Assembly: GCA_002077045.2 (NCBI GenBank)
Contig: KZ111158.1
Coordinates: 674,210-738,209, forward strand
Source of the DNA: Rachicladosporium sp. CCFEE 5018
Lineage: Eukaryota > Ascomycota > Dothideomycetes > Cladosporiales > Cladosporiaceae
Reading direction: 5' to 3'
DNA: 64,000 bases
Position numbers and translations under genes: made by a program
Part shown: positions 11,401 through 21,422 of the stretch, piece by piece
Numbering within the stretch: the stretch's first letter is position 1
Layout: each line of letters starts with the position of its first letter
The notes under the pieces: generated by a model
The model's database searches: none
The model's input: the letters and a program-made list of their open reading frames with translations, nothing else
Told to the model about the DNA's origin: nothing

Positions 11401-11500
11401 NNNNNNNNNNNNNNNNNNNNNNNNNNNNNNNNNNNNNNNNNNNNNNNNNNNNNNNNNNNNNNNNNNNNNNNNNNNNNNNNNNNNNNNNNNNNNNNNNNNN
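11401..11500. other. assembly gap, exactly 100 N
   Basis: A run of 100 undetermined bases, the usual placeholder for a scaffold join of unknown length. It directly follows telomere repeats. Confidence 0.99.
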
Positions 11501-12112
11501 ATCTTCCTTCGCGGCTTCACCTACCACGGACAGACGAAGCTTGCCGAGCAAGTCCTTACGTACATGACTTCGAAGGGTATGAAGCCCAGCCAAGCGACCT
11601 GGAACACCTTAGCACAAGGTTACGCGCACGATCAAGACGTTGAGGGGCTTGTGGAAGCGGTGTCGAGGGCTGAAGATAGTGGGTGGGTGTGGGACGAGTG
11701 GACCTCACGGGGTTTGAGGAAGTTGATACCTGGAAGGCTGAGGTCGTTTGAGGAGAGGTTTGCGGCGAGTAGGAGGGTCAAGATTGATTTTTCGGAGGAG
11801 ATTAGGAGTGAGCTTGAGGAAAGACTCAGCAAGGCTGGAGAGGAAGGAGCGAGTGGCCCGACCATGTACTGGCCGACGCTTGGCGAGACGGTCCCTGAAT
11901 CTGATACGAGGAGTGAGGCTAGGCATGTGGATGATCATGAGCGTGTGGAAGCTCGCATGGAGGAGCAAGCGGGCAGACCTGAGAAAGAAGTTGATGGTCC
12001 GATCAAGTACCGACCCACCACCATTAACGACACGTTCTATGACCCTGAAAGAAGAAGCGATTCAGGGGACGTGGACAACGCAGGGCCTGGGGCTGTCATG
12101 GGTGCTCAATAG
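11501..12112 (+). CDS. pentatricopeptide-repeat-like protein, C-terminal part only
   Basis: The reading frame is already open at the first base after the gap, so the 5' part is missing. The first about 45 residues look like PPR helices (GQTKLAEQVLTYMTSKGMKP, then SQATWNTLAQGYAHDQDVEG), the pattern found in organelle RNA-binding proteins. The remaining 150 residues are charged and probably disordered, with two similar segments, GPTMYWPTLGETV and GPIKYRPTTINDTF. Fungal PPR proteins usually act on mitochondrial transcripts. With only about one and a half repeats visible, the assignment is moderate. Confidence 0.6.
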   Translation: MFLRGFTYHGQTKLAEQVLTYMTSKGMKPSQATWNTLAQGYAHDQDVEGLVEAVSRAEDSGWVWDEWTSRGLRKLIPGRLRSFEERFAASRRVKIDFSEEIRSELEERLSKAGEEGASGPTMYWPTLGETVPESDTRSEARHVDDHERVEARMEEQAGRPEKEVDGPIKYRPTTINDTFYDPERRSDSGDVDNAGPGAVMGAQ

Positions 12113-12554
12113 CCTCCAGGAAAGTGGACATTCTTGCCGTACAACGTCTGTACATACTCAATATCATTCCCTTCGGCTCGAGGTTCTAAGATCTGTGCAC
12201 CTAGTTCTCACAGTGCCTCCTCTGCTGAAGTTGTTGGAACGCAAGGACGCACTTACCTGCGTCTATGATTGCTTCGTTCGTCTGCGCAGGTGGTGCGCAC
12301 ATCCAGCTCAAGTCCCGTCAGCATCATGCAAAGCTCCATACGGCGCTAGTGGGTGCGGTCTGCATGCGCAGTAGAAGCTACAGTTGTTTTACTGCCCAAG
12401 CATCATGGTGATGACCGATATCACACTAGCAGCTTGTTGTGTGTGGATGTCAGATCATAGGTGCAACTTCCTTGTTGCATCTTTGCATGTGCATCCCGGC
12501 CGTACCAGGCCCAGCATCATCCAGTAAGTCATCACGCATAAATTCGTAAACCCA
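12113..12554. other. convergent intergenic region
   Basis: It lies between the 3' ends of the PPR-like gene and the next minus-strand gene. No feature was seen. Confidence 0.45.
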
Positions 12555-13490
12555 TCATCGTCGATGATACCCCTCCTCCTCCCTCTCATCTCTCTCCCTC
12601 TTGCGTTCCCTCTCCCCATCCACCGCCCGTGGCCCAACCATCCAATCCTCCATCGCAAGCCAAGAACTCCACGCCTTATCCGCAGCATCCATCTCGTCCC
12701 TCTTACTATCAGTCAAAGGCTTCATAAACGGCACCGTCTCATCCACACCCCCTTCCTGACTCCCACCATCATACTGCTTCTTGCAGGTCCGCCAGCCGCC
12801 GTGCTTGGCCGCGAAAAGGTAGTTTCGGCGCTCGCACTCGACGTGGGGCAGGATGCCGCGCGCGTAGTCGTCGCCGAAGAAGCCGTGGAGAATGGGCGGT
12901 TTGTCGAATCCGGTTACTACTAGGCGGCGGATGTAGGGGACTAGGGAGATGAAGATTGGTGGGTCGCGTGGGCCGCCGTTTCGGGGGCCGGATCTGCTGC
13001 TTGGCGAGCTGACACCCGCGCCGTTGGCGCTTCCTCGAGGGAGGGCGGAGGTGAATGTGAATTGACTGGCAGAGGAGTGGGAGCTAGATGCGCCGTTGCT
13101 TGCGGGGTTTGAGGAGGGGACAGGTGTTGTAAGCCATTGGTGGGGGAGTTTGATGTTTATCAACGCGCAGAGTGCTTGCGTACCGGCTTCGTGCTGTGCG
13201 TAGTCCAGAAAATAGCGTTGGCAGGATTGGTACGCTGGATGCCAGTCCAGGACATCGAAGGAGGAGTCGCCGGTCAAGGGCGCGGACTCCTCCGGGGCGC
13301 TGCTGTCCATGAGCATTGAATATGGCTTCTCGAAATGTGGCTGCTGCTGCTGAGGCCTGTAGGACGACGATGACGGCCACCCAGCGTTGTATTGCGAGAC
13401 GGGAGGATACGGATTGACCTGCGGATATGGATGCGAGGGCACATTGTGCGCGCGAAAAGGTGGCAGCCGCATGTCATGCATCTTGTCCAT
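12555..13490 (-). CDS. conserved fungal protein of unknown function
   Basis: A single-exon gene of 311 residues starting at ATG 13490. The N-terminal 75 residues are Pro/Gln/Ser/Tyr-rich and look disordered. A folded segment follows (FDVLDWHPAYQSCQRYFLDY, then QHEAGTQALCALINIKLP), then a Ser/Gly-rich linker. The C-terminal block FISLVPYIRRLVVTGFD is followed by FFGDDYARGILPHVECERRNY and a charged Arg/Glu tail. The layout resembles a family present across filamentous ascomycetes whose members are often given inherited names without experimental support. It shares a 745-bp upstream region with the aldo-keto reductase. No function is claimed. Confidence 0.75.
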   Translation of the reverse strand: MDKMHDMRLPPFRAHNVPSHPYPQVNPYPPVSQYNAGWPSSSSYRPQQQQPHFEKPYSMLMDSSAPEESAPLTGDSSFDVLDWHPAYQSCQRYFLDYAQHEAGTQALCALINIKLPHQWLTTPVPSSNPASNGASSSHSSASQFTFTSALPRGSANGAGVSSPSSRSGPRNGGPRDPPIFISLVPYIRRLVVTGFDKPPILHGFFGDDYARGILPHVECERRNYLFAAKHGGWRTCKKQYDGGSQEGGVDETVPFMKPLTDSKRDEMDAADKAWSSWLAMEDWMVGPRAVDGERERKRERDEREEEGYHRR

Positions 13491-14235
13491 GATGGCGGCG
13501 GGTGCCGAGGACGGGCCAGGCCAATGCTCTCTGCACGGCAGCGAATTAGAGCGACGAAGAGGAGGGCATCAGGTGGGGCCGGTAGTGTGTGCGAGGTGAG
13601 GGATCTGCAGATCTGGCGAATTCACACGGGCTTCTGGTGGGGGAAAGTGAGATCCCAGTGAGATCCCGATCAGATCTGGTGTCTTGCATTTGGAGTTCAC
13701 GATCGAATCTTGCTGAGTCCATTTTGCGAGGCATCTGATGTGTGAGAGTGGTACATATCGTCATCTGTGGTTCTTGACCTCGAGTAAGCCGATCTCGCTG
13801 TCCAGACGAACGTTTTGGTGCGCAGCATTCTTTCCAAAGTCGAGTTACGCCGAAATCATTCACTTCGAGTGACGATAACTAGCGCGCGTCAAGATCGCAC
13901 CAGTGAGCAGCTCCGCAGGCTGTGAGGCACTCCAGGCTTGGGATCAATCGCTTTGCGTGTACCGTCATGACCGATCCCTTCTTCAATCGACGCGGTTTCG
14001 CATTGAATTCTCCGAAGCCACTTATCGCCAATCGCAGTGACAACAGCATCGTGGTGTGGACTCCTATGCATTGAGCATGACGATGTGCGCACGCAGACCA
14101 CGATCATTTCGCACGAATGCAACGTCATGATGTCGAATGCGTTGTTGTTAGATACTGCAGGGGTTAGGTATCGTCGTCGACATCCCTATTCTCTCGTCTC
14201 CATCTTCCCATCGTACAGGTTGCCCGTTCCCACTC
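13491..14235. promoter_or_regulatory. divergent upstream region
   Basis: It separates the starts of the unknown minus-strand gene and the plus-strand aldo-keto reductase, so it should contain both promoters. Short TGAGATCCCG/ AGATCC repeats occur at 13650-13680. No defined site can be named. Confidence 0.4.
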
Positions 14236-15217
14236 ATGCTCAGGAAGATGGCGAACCAGACATACTCCCTCGCCTCCCGAGTCAAGCTCAACAATGGTCT
14301 CTTAATGCCACACATTCACCTTGGAGTCTATCTCATGTCTGGAGGAGAAGCATCGAAAGCAGTCACCTACGCTCTCGAAGCCGGCTACCGCGCCGTAGAT
14401 TCAGCGCAAATGTATCACAACGAGAAGCAAGTGGGCAAGTCTATTTTGAGCTTTCTCGATGCACATCCAGAGGTGAAGAGGGAAGACATACACTACACTA
14501 CGAAGCTTGCGAGCAACTCTGACTACGATACCGCGAGAAAGAGTATCACGAAAAGCGTGAAGGAGTGTGGGCTGGGATACATTGATCTCTTCCTACTGCA
14601 CAGCCCTTACGGAGGGAAGCGAGCTCGCCTCGAAAGCTGGAAGGCTGTAGAGGATGCGGTCGCAGCTGGTGAGGTCAAGATCGGAGGCGTGTCAAACTAC
14701 GGCGAGAAGCATGTATGTCTCTCGAGTCTGCATCGAGTGTGGAGTAGGAGTTATACTAACTTCCAGGCAGCTCGAGGAGCTCCTCGCCTCCACCCCGAGA
14801 TTAAAGCCAGCGGTCAACCAGATCGAAGTCCACCCTTTCAACACCCGTACGAAGCTGACGTCTTACTGCCAATCCCATGACATCCTGGTCGAAGCTTACG
14901 CACCCTTGGCCCGCGCGTACAAAATGAAGGATCCGACTATCCTGACCCTCGCCAGGAAGTACAGCTGCACATCCGCTCAGCTTATGGTAAGGTGGAGTCT
15001 GCAGCATGGATATGTGCCGTTGCCAAAGAGTGTGAACAAAGCCAGGATCGTGGAGAACGCCCAGATCGAAGGGTTCGAGATCGAGGAAGCGGACATGCGG
15101 AAGATGGACGATCTGGATGAGTATCTCGTCACTGGTAAGCAAGGCTTCCAACTTCCGTGTGATTGGGCAACTCGTTAACTGTGACATCCAGACTGGGATC
15201 CTGTCGACGCGCCTTAA
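14236..15217 (+). CDS. aldo-keto reductase
   Basis: NAD(P)H-dependent carbonyl reductase of the AKR superfamily, cytosolic. Exons are 14236-14712, 14771-15134 and 15192-15217, joined in frame to 288 residues. The first intron has a GTATGT donor and CTAAC branch point. All four catalytic residues are visible: Asp in AVDSAQMYHNE, Tyr in the same segment, Lys in HYTTKLASN and His in LFLLHSPYG. The cofactor-binding end includes PLPKSVNKARIVENAQIEGFEIEE. The C-terminus VTDWDPVDAP after intron 2 is typical. ATG 14248 (MANQTY) is an alternative, perhaps better, start. Substrate unknown. Confidence 0.92.
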
Positions 15218-15791
15218 GTGAGATTGAATTGGTCATCAAGGATTCTACATTCACGCCAAGGCTAGACGACTGCCCACGTTGGGCCACGTGCGCAAGCTGA
15301 GCTTCAACTTCTATCGCCGAGCGCTATGGCCGACGATCCATGGCACTGCACATCGCAGTATTGTGCAGTGAATCTGCTGAAATGGTCTGTACTGTAATAC
15401 AGTCAGCACAGTCGACCCACTGGACTAGGGTCAGTTTTACTAATCAGGCTGTTATGTGACCCGAACGGAAGCCGATTCGAAGGCCGCTCCCGTGGCTTTG
15501 TCGCACAGTCAAACCTGGCCGGTCTACGAGCAGAGGTTCGCTGGTCAGCTCGTTGTCGTAATACTCTCGCTGCTTGCCGGGCAGTGCTCGGCTGGAGGAT
15601 GTTGGAGCGCGTCATGTGCTTAACAATGCGTAGGCTCCAGTCGTCGACGCAACTCAGCGGGCTGGGTATTCTGGGTGAGCTCATATAAGGATCTGTAGCC
15701 TTTCAAACTAGTGAGCAAGTATTATCTTACCTTGTCCCATCTGTCCACGGCCCAAAGTACCTACACCATCAACCCCCTTCCATTCCCAATC
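15218..15791. promoter_or_regulatory. upstream region of the SDR gene
   Basis: A TATA-like CATATAAGG lies near 15683, about 105 bp before the ATG at 15792. The interval otherwise shows no structure. Confidence 0.4.
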
Positions 15792-16784
15792 ATGGCCGCC
15801 GCAGCAGTCCTCTCCCCTCCCCGCAAGAACCCGCCCATGACCTCAGCTGGTGCCTTCGACCTCACAGTCCCCGAGTACCGTCCCGCTGAGATAAAAACCT
15901 ACCACAAAGCCACCTACCCTCGCCTTGCGCCAGAGAAATCCGGGTTCAAGGGCGAGGGCAAGACCGTCCTCGTCACCGCCGGCGCCACAGGGATTGGCTA
16001 CAGCATCGCCGAGTCCTTCGCCAAAGCTGGCATAGCCCACTTGGTGATCATCCAGCGCCGGCAGGAAGTCCTCGATGAAGCCAAGGCGAAGCTGGGAAAG
16101 GAGTTCCCGAAGCTGAAGATCACGACCTACGCTGCGTCCGTCACGGACTATCCAAAGGTCTCCGCCATCCTGAAAGAAGTCGGACAAATCGACGTCCTAA
16201 TCCCCAACGCCGCCGCAACCCACCCCATGGTCCCAACCAAAGACCTCTCCACCGCAGACCTGGACAACGTCTTCGCCACAAACGTCACTTCGCCGCACTA
16301 CATGATCAGCGAATTCCTCAAGTCGCCGCACACGGGGCCCAAGACGGTGATTTACGTTTCGTCCGCGGCGGCGCAGTTTGCCATGGCGACGAACTCCATT
16401 TATGGAGCGAGTAAAGCTGCGGCCAATGCGTTGATCACGCAGTTTGCGCGCGATGCGGCGGAGAGTGATGTCGTGGTGCAGACGTATCATCCGGGGGCTA
16501 TTGCTACGCCTTTGTCAAAGGCGGCGGGGATTCCGGATGGGATGTTGGAATTTGAGGATGGTGAGTATTGAAGGGCCTTTGTACTTGTTGCGAAGTGAGA
16601 GACAAGCTGACTTTGAGTCGCAGTGCGTCTTCCTGGCGACTTTGCCGTTTGGCTCGCGAGCCCTGAGGCCGTCTTTCTGTCTGGCCGCTTTGTGTGGGCA
16701 CAATGGGACGTGGACGATCTTCTGAGCTTGAAGGGGAGGACTGAGAAGGATGATTACTTCTTGACGCAGAGTATTGTCGTTTGA
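15792..16784 (+). CDS. short-chain dehydrogenase/reductase
   Basis: NAD(P)-dependent oxidoreductase of the classical SDR type. Exon 1 is 15792-16560, a 63-nt intron with GTGAGT donor follows, and exon 2 is 16624-16784, giving 309 residues. The Rossmann glycine motif reads VTAGATGIGYSIAESF. Further along are IDVLIPNAAATHP (in place of the usual NNAG), the catalytic Ser in VIYVSSAAAQF, and the YGASKAAANAL motif with catalytic Tyr and Lys. The sequence after the intron (PGDFAVWLASPEAVFLSGRF) is the standard C-terminal SDR segment. ATG 15792 was chosen because the longer frame starts with GTG. About 50 residues precede the fold, longer than usual. Substrate unknown. Confidence 0.92.
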
Positions 16785-17124
16785 AGTCCTTGATGGATGT
16801 AAGGGGGTAAGTCTGGAGGACTCTCGTTGATGTTGGAAGATCGAGGCTGCGGTCGGAGAAGAGTATGTGAGCAAAGGGAAGGAACCATCGACGCTGAGAC
16901 GTACTTGCCTCGTCAATATACTGGTGTAGATCGAGCCTTCCATTTTCAATTTTTCCTTCAAACACTCAACAACGTCGACACGCTCTTCGATATAGTAGCA
17001 ACTCCACCATCAAGAATGAGACACGCTATGGTCGCACAGACAAAGACAACCCACTGACAGTGCACAGCTCTCCAGCACTAAGTCCATCGAAGCAAACTCT
17101 CTCCGATTTCTTGTTCCCCTTACA
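16785..17124. other. intergenic, nothing supported
   Basis: It holds the 3' side of the SDR gene and the upstream side of the possible small gene at 17125. Confidence 0.4.
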
Positions 17125-17412
17125 ATGGTACTATACACCGCAGCAACGTGGCTGGCATGGGATGCCTAGCTACCCACTCGAGAGTTGGCTGATTCACTAC
17201 TAACTCGATCATAGGACGTCGGGAACGCTCTTCCCTTCTCTGCGGGCTCAGCCCAGCGCACCGAAGCGTGCGCAATGCTTGCTCGCGCCTGGTCCAGGAT
17301 GGTCCAGGCCAGCGAGCAGAACGAAGCCGATGCCCTCGAGGCTATGGGGAAGCGCGTGTTCGGCGATGCGCTTTTCCAGACTGCCATGATGTACGCGGCT
17401 ATGACTGCCTGA
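17125..17412 (+). CDS. possible small two-exon gene, unknown function
   Basis: A convincing coding exon lies at 17215-17412. It follows a textbook intron 3' end (TACTAAC branch point, then ATAG) and encodes an Ala/Met-rich helical peptide starting DVGNALPFSAGSAQRTEACA and ending in MMYAAMTA before TGA. The codon immediately upstream is a stop, so an upstream exon is required. The simplest model is that the start codon alone (17125-17127) forms the coding part of exon 1, with a GTACTA donor and an 87-nt intron, giving 66 residues. A GTAAGC...TATAG intron may sit in the 3' UTR at about 17414-17469. I do not recognise the family. Confidence 0.4.
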
Positions 17413-17556
17413 GGTAAGCTCTCTCATGGACCCATTGTAACCGACAAAGCTGATCTGACTTAGCATATAGCAGCACAAACATCCAGCAGGATCCGCGGAG
17501 AGAAGGGGCGCAACGGGGAGATAGCCGCTACAGGCTTACATTGTATACAACACTCC

Positions 17557-18440
17557 TCAACCCAACACCACCGCCAGTATTATTACCACCAGCACAATCA
17601 CCAATATCATCAGCAAACAGCACGCCTTGCCCCTCGCGCTCTTCTGATGCCTGCTCGCTGTCCGCAACTGCTGATCCGCATTCCTCGTATCGTCCCTCGT
17701 ACTCGTCACATTCTCACTGATGATGTCCAAACTCTGCCCCTGTTCATGCACCATGTGCGCCACATCCCTGAACAGCTCGTTCAACTCCCCAACATTCCGC
17801 TCGATATTCTGGATCTCGACTTCCCGCTCAATGATCAATGTTTCCTGGAAGTCGACTTCTGCCTGATCCGCGAGTTGTGGCTCTTGCTGTAGTAGCTGTT
17901 GCTGATCCCCTCCCTGCCCACCACTTCCCGTCCCACCGCTGCCTCCCTCACTTTCAAGCGCAGTCCGCGCAGCAGTCGCACTCGCCTTCTGCCTCTCAAG
18001 CGCCTGCCTCTGCAACCCCTGAAACTCCGTCAAACTTGCCTTGAACTCCTGATTCAGCTTATTCTGCGTGTACTTCTGGCTCGGCCCCAGATCATGCCAC
18101 GCTTGCACTTTCTTCAACCCCTCGCCTATAGCCTTGAACTCCTCCCCAGTTTCTGACAAAATGTCTGTCACGCGTTCGCGCACACGGTCGGTTTCGCGCC
18201 GTGTGCCGAGGAGGGCCACTTGCGAGGAGAGCCGCGAAATGTTGGATTGCAGGCTGAAGAGTTGGTCGCTGAGGGAGGTGGTGAAGCGGGTGAATTCGGG
18301 GTCGTCGGCGTATTGGGGATCATCGGAGCGGCGCCATGTTGTGGGTTGGGCTGGACGTCCTTGTTAGCATAGGGGCAGGCATATATGTGGCGAGCAGGGC
18401 CAGACGTACACTCGAGCGCATCGGAGTCTTGGAAGGACAT
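17557..18440 (-). CDS. PEP12: Qa-SNARE, Pep12/syntaxin-7-like
   Basis: Target-membrane SNARE for fusion at the prevacuolar endosome or vacuole. Exon 1 is 18410-18440 and exon 2 is 17557-18350, split by a 59-nt intron (GTACGT donor), giving 274 residues. The N-terminal half is the helical Habc-like domain (DDPEFTRFTTSLSDQLFSLQ and following), with a low-complexity Gly/Gln linker. The SNARE helix starts IIEREVEIQNIERNVGELNE and carries the central-layer Gln in MVHEQGQSLDII. A basic stretch (RHQKSARGKACC) precedes a C-terminal membrane anchor of about 20 hydrophobic residues. All of this is standard for Pep12 orthologues, though another endosomal Qa-SNARE is possible. It shares a promoter interval with NDC1. 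Confidence 0.88.
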
Positions 18441-18818
18441 GTTCGGTGAAGTGGGGGCCGTAGCCTGTATGGTTGTATCTCAATCGCTTGTAGCTATGAT
18501 CGATGATCTCGCGACGCTGGTCTGTTGGTTACAGGACGGTGAGATAATACAGGAACGACGGTGATTGAAGGCGCCTGGTCGTGCCTGCCACCCATGCGCA
18601 TGGCGTTGCTGGGCATCTTCCCAAACAGGACGCCAAGACGAAGGTAAGTGTTTACTCGAGCTTCAAAGTGAACTTTTGGCGACGCGCTGTATACGTTGTG
18701 GACGACAAGACCAACGAGATCACATTCTGGAGAGGCGACGAGATGATCTACCACTGTCCTTACCACTAGCATCGAGAGAATCCTCAGCGAAGCTGATCTT
18801 CGCAGAAGCTTGCCCAAC
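18441..18818. promoter_or_regulatory. divergent promoter, t-SNARE / NDC1
   Basis: 378 bp lie between two divergent ATGs. No particular motif could be assigned. Confidence 0.45.
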
Positions 18819-20870
18819 ATGGCCACACGCACCGCCACCTACCCACTGGCCAGCACCACAGCAGCCACCGCGAGCTCGCCAACAGCGACAACGCCAAAGA
18901 TGCGACAGTACAAGGACTTCCTGACGCCTTCGATGCATCGTCGGTTTACAAACGCGAGCTTGGCAATGCTCGCAGTCTGCTACATCGAAGCTGTTTTCAT
19001 GTCGTCCGCTTCCCTCTTTTGGCGCTTCTTGACTATAGGCATGACCGGAGTCCGTACACTCTTGCTGTTCCTCCCTGTGCTGGCTGTCTTCGTGATCCGA
19101 CTATCAAGGCATCACATCGGCGAGCGCAATACGACATCTGGGCTAGAGACTGCCTTCCAGCTAGTCACTTCGAAGAGCGCATGGCTGAGCTTAGGGTGGT
19201 ACCTGTTCTCCGCATACTTCTTTGGAGAGGTGTTCATCTGGTCGAAAGGGGCAAAAGGGCATCTAGGCTGGGTGGACGAGGGAAGGAGCTACGAGAGGCC
19301 GAGGCTGAATGAGAACCCGATACTCTTGCGGACGCTGTTTGGAGTCCTTGCAATTGCGCAGACGGCGGCACACTGGTATTTCGACTACGATGGTGTGACC
19401 GAGTCTGACAACGAGGGATCGAGCGCAAAGTCATCGGATGTTCTGGACGCTCCTCTGCCCGAGAGGTCGATCCGTACATTGTCAGACCGCGCGCTGCCAT
19501 TGTTGAAGTGGTGCTTCCAAGGCACCATTCTAAGCATTGCAACGATTGGCTTCGTATACTTCGTCTTCATGCGCCGCTTTGCCTGGGGAAGTGCCTACTG
19601 GATTGGCAGCACAGTGCTCACTCTGCCCTACAACTCCGGCCCACCAGGACTTACTCACGCCGCTGGATTGATCTGGCAGGCATTCAGCTCGTGTCTTTTG
19701 CTTCTGCTCTTGTGGGAGACGAGCAATGCAGTCTTCTCCTTCTACATCTCGCAGCCTCCTACAAAGAAAGGCTACCCTTTGACAGGCGCCATCAAAGACA
19801 CGGCCGGCGCCCCGATCGCGCGGTCAGAAGACCCGAATGGCTCTCTGCTGGCTGGTCTCAAGTCCAAGAAGGAGCTCTCTAAGTCATTCGCTTTGTGGGA
19901 GCTCTACCTCATCTGCACATCGTTTCCCTCGCGAAGGAAGTCACTGTTCAAAGACGTTGAGCGTGCGCAAAGTAGTACCTGGCAGCAGATTAGCGGCCTC
20001 TGTCTAGCTGAGCTTGAGGCTATTCGGACGCGTATACAATTCGCATTGGCGCCTGCGAATGGCGAAGCAAAGCTTGCCGAGGCTGAGCTGCAGCGTCGGC
20101 AATACGAAAGTCTCGTCAGCTCTCAGCAACAGCAGCACAGCTATGGTCTGCCCAAGATCGCCAACAAAGGAGTCGCTGTCGATCCACGCGTCGCTATTCC
20201 GCCACCAGCAGGGACAGGATCCGCGGCAGGCAACATCGCCAAGAGCGTAGGGCAGCACCCTGGCGCCCAGTCGCCGCTGAGTCCGATTGCGACGAAGCTG
20301 GCAATGAAGGCGAAGCAGCTTGGCTACGATCGCGTCACGGCCGAGCAGCGTGCGCAATTGAGTCCCCAAGGCATCACAGCGCGCGTGAACGGTGCCTTGA
20401 TGAGTATGCTCCGGTCGCCAGTCGGTATACCCTTCCGTCAGCCATTCGCACGCGTCGCACAAGTGGCAGTCTTCGGCGTCCCAAACAGCCATCGCATCAA
20501 CATACTGCACGCCGTGCGCAGCCTGACAGCTCTTGTCCTGGCGAGCAAGACTGAGGACGACTACGGACAAGTCTCACGCGATATACCAGTCATCATCCGG
20601 TCTTTCACAGCGACAATCAACGACATTCAGAGCTTTCTTGCACAGCTCACGCCGAGCTGGACGGACGTGGACTTTGATCCGCAGAACCCGGCGAGCAGGA
20701 AAGTGGAGAGTATTGATGAGGTTACGAATGAGATCAAAAGGGGGCTGGAGCAGATTCTGCTGGAGTTCGGAGAGTATGCTCCAACCATGGGACTGACTCG
20801 GATGGATATGAGGCTTGCGAAGGAGGCGGTGGGAAAGGGGATGGGGAGTGAGATGGTGAAGGTACGGTGA
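18819..20870 (+). CDS. NDC1: nucleoporin NDC1 / Cut11-like
   Basis: Integral membrane protein that anchors nuclear pore complexes and, in yeasts, spindle pole bodies in the nuclear envelope. A single exon encodes 683 residues; ATG 18819 was chosen because the longer frame starts with TTG. The N-terminal third has several membrane segments (SLAMLAVCYIEAVFM; TLLLFLPVLAVFVIRL; LSLGWYLFSAYFFGEVFIW; ILSIATIGFVYFVFM; WQAFSSCLLLLLLWETSNAV). The lead-in YKDFLTPSMHRRFTNASL is characteristic of the fungal NDC1 family. The C-terminal half is soluble and ends with a helical block (DVDFDPQNPASRKVESIDEV, then EIKRGLEQILLEFGEY). The length is normal. It is divergent from the t-SNARE. Confidence 0.9.
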   Translation: MATRTATYPLASTTAATASSPTATTPKMRQYKDFLTPSMHRRFTNASLAMLAVCYIEAVFMSSASLFWRFLTIGMTGVRTLLLFLPVLAVFVIRLSRHHIGERNTTSGLETAFQLVTSKSAWLSLGWYLFSAYFFGEVFIWSKGAKGHLGWVDEGRSYERPRLNENPILLRTLFGVLAIAQTAAHWYFDYDGVTESDNEGSSAKSSDVLDAPLPERSIRTLSDRALPLLKWCFQGTILSIATIGFVYFVFMRRFAWGSAYWIGSTVLTLPYNSGPPGLTHAAGLIWQAFSSCLLLLLLWETSNAVFSFYISQPPTKKGYPLTGAIKDTAGAPIARSEDPNGSLLAGLKSKKELSKSFALWELYLICTSFPSRRKSLFKDVERAQSSTWQQISGLCLAELEAIRTRIQFALAPANGEAKLAEAELQRRQYESLVSSQQQQHSYGLPKIANKGVAVDPRVAIPPPAGTGSAAGNIAKSVGQHPGAQSPLSPIATKLAMKAKQLGYDRVTAEQRAQLSPQGITARVNGALMSMLRSPVGIPFRQPFARVAQVAVFGVPNSHRINILHAVRSLTALVLASKTEDDYGQVSRDIPVIIRSFTATINDIQSFLAQLTPSWTDVDFDPQNPASRKVESIDEVTNEIKRGLEQILLEFGEYAPTMGLTRMDMRLAKEAVGKGMGSEMVKVR

Positions 20871-21422
20871 ACAGCAGGAGAAAGATGACACACAGGACCT
20901 GGTAGCAAATCCACACCGTCTGCGCCCCATGAAGCGCCGCGGACGCCGTGGAGGAGGGTCCGCAGCACAAATGGCTGCCTCTGACACACCGCACGCAAGT
21001 GATCGTGCACGCTCTGGCTGCTATGTATGACCGTGGATTCGTACTACGCGTCGCATTTCTAGCTGCTGGCAAGGTCACCAGACCTACAGGGCGCAGCCAT
21101 GAAAGCGCATCGACAGTTATCAAGCTGGTCCAAGGATCTGTCAGGTCCGCGACGATCGGACCTGCGTAGGAAGATTGCCTGCGTATCACGTAAACACATC
21201 CGATAGAGGAAATTGGCGTCCATCCAGCGCGGTCCCGCGGAAGTTTCGTGGTGGCGAAGAAATGCAGGGATGACAGTCCGACACAACGTGGTCGCAAGGC
21301 TTGCATGTAGAAACCAATAAGGCATGGCGGATGTAGATAGCTCATAACGCAGCCATCCCATCAGAGAACTTTGCGGTAACCTGGGTGTGCGCTCTATATA
21401 TACTCTGGATGACAGACAGGCT
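20871..21422. other. convergent intergenic region
   Basis: It lies between the 3' ends of NDC1 and the permease. A TATATATA run near 21396 sits 3' of the permease and is more likely UTR than promoter. Nothing else was seen. Confidence 0.45.

Noticed and set aside
11338..11520. Asn-Pro repeat 'protein' across the telomere and gap
   Set aside because: This is translation of telomere repeats and N bases, not a gene.
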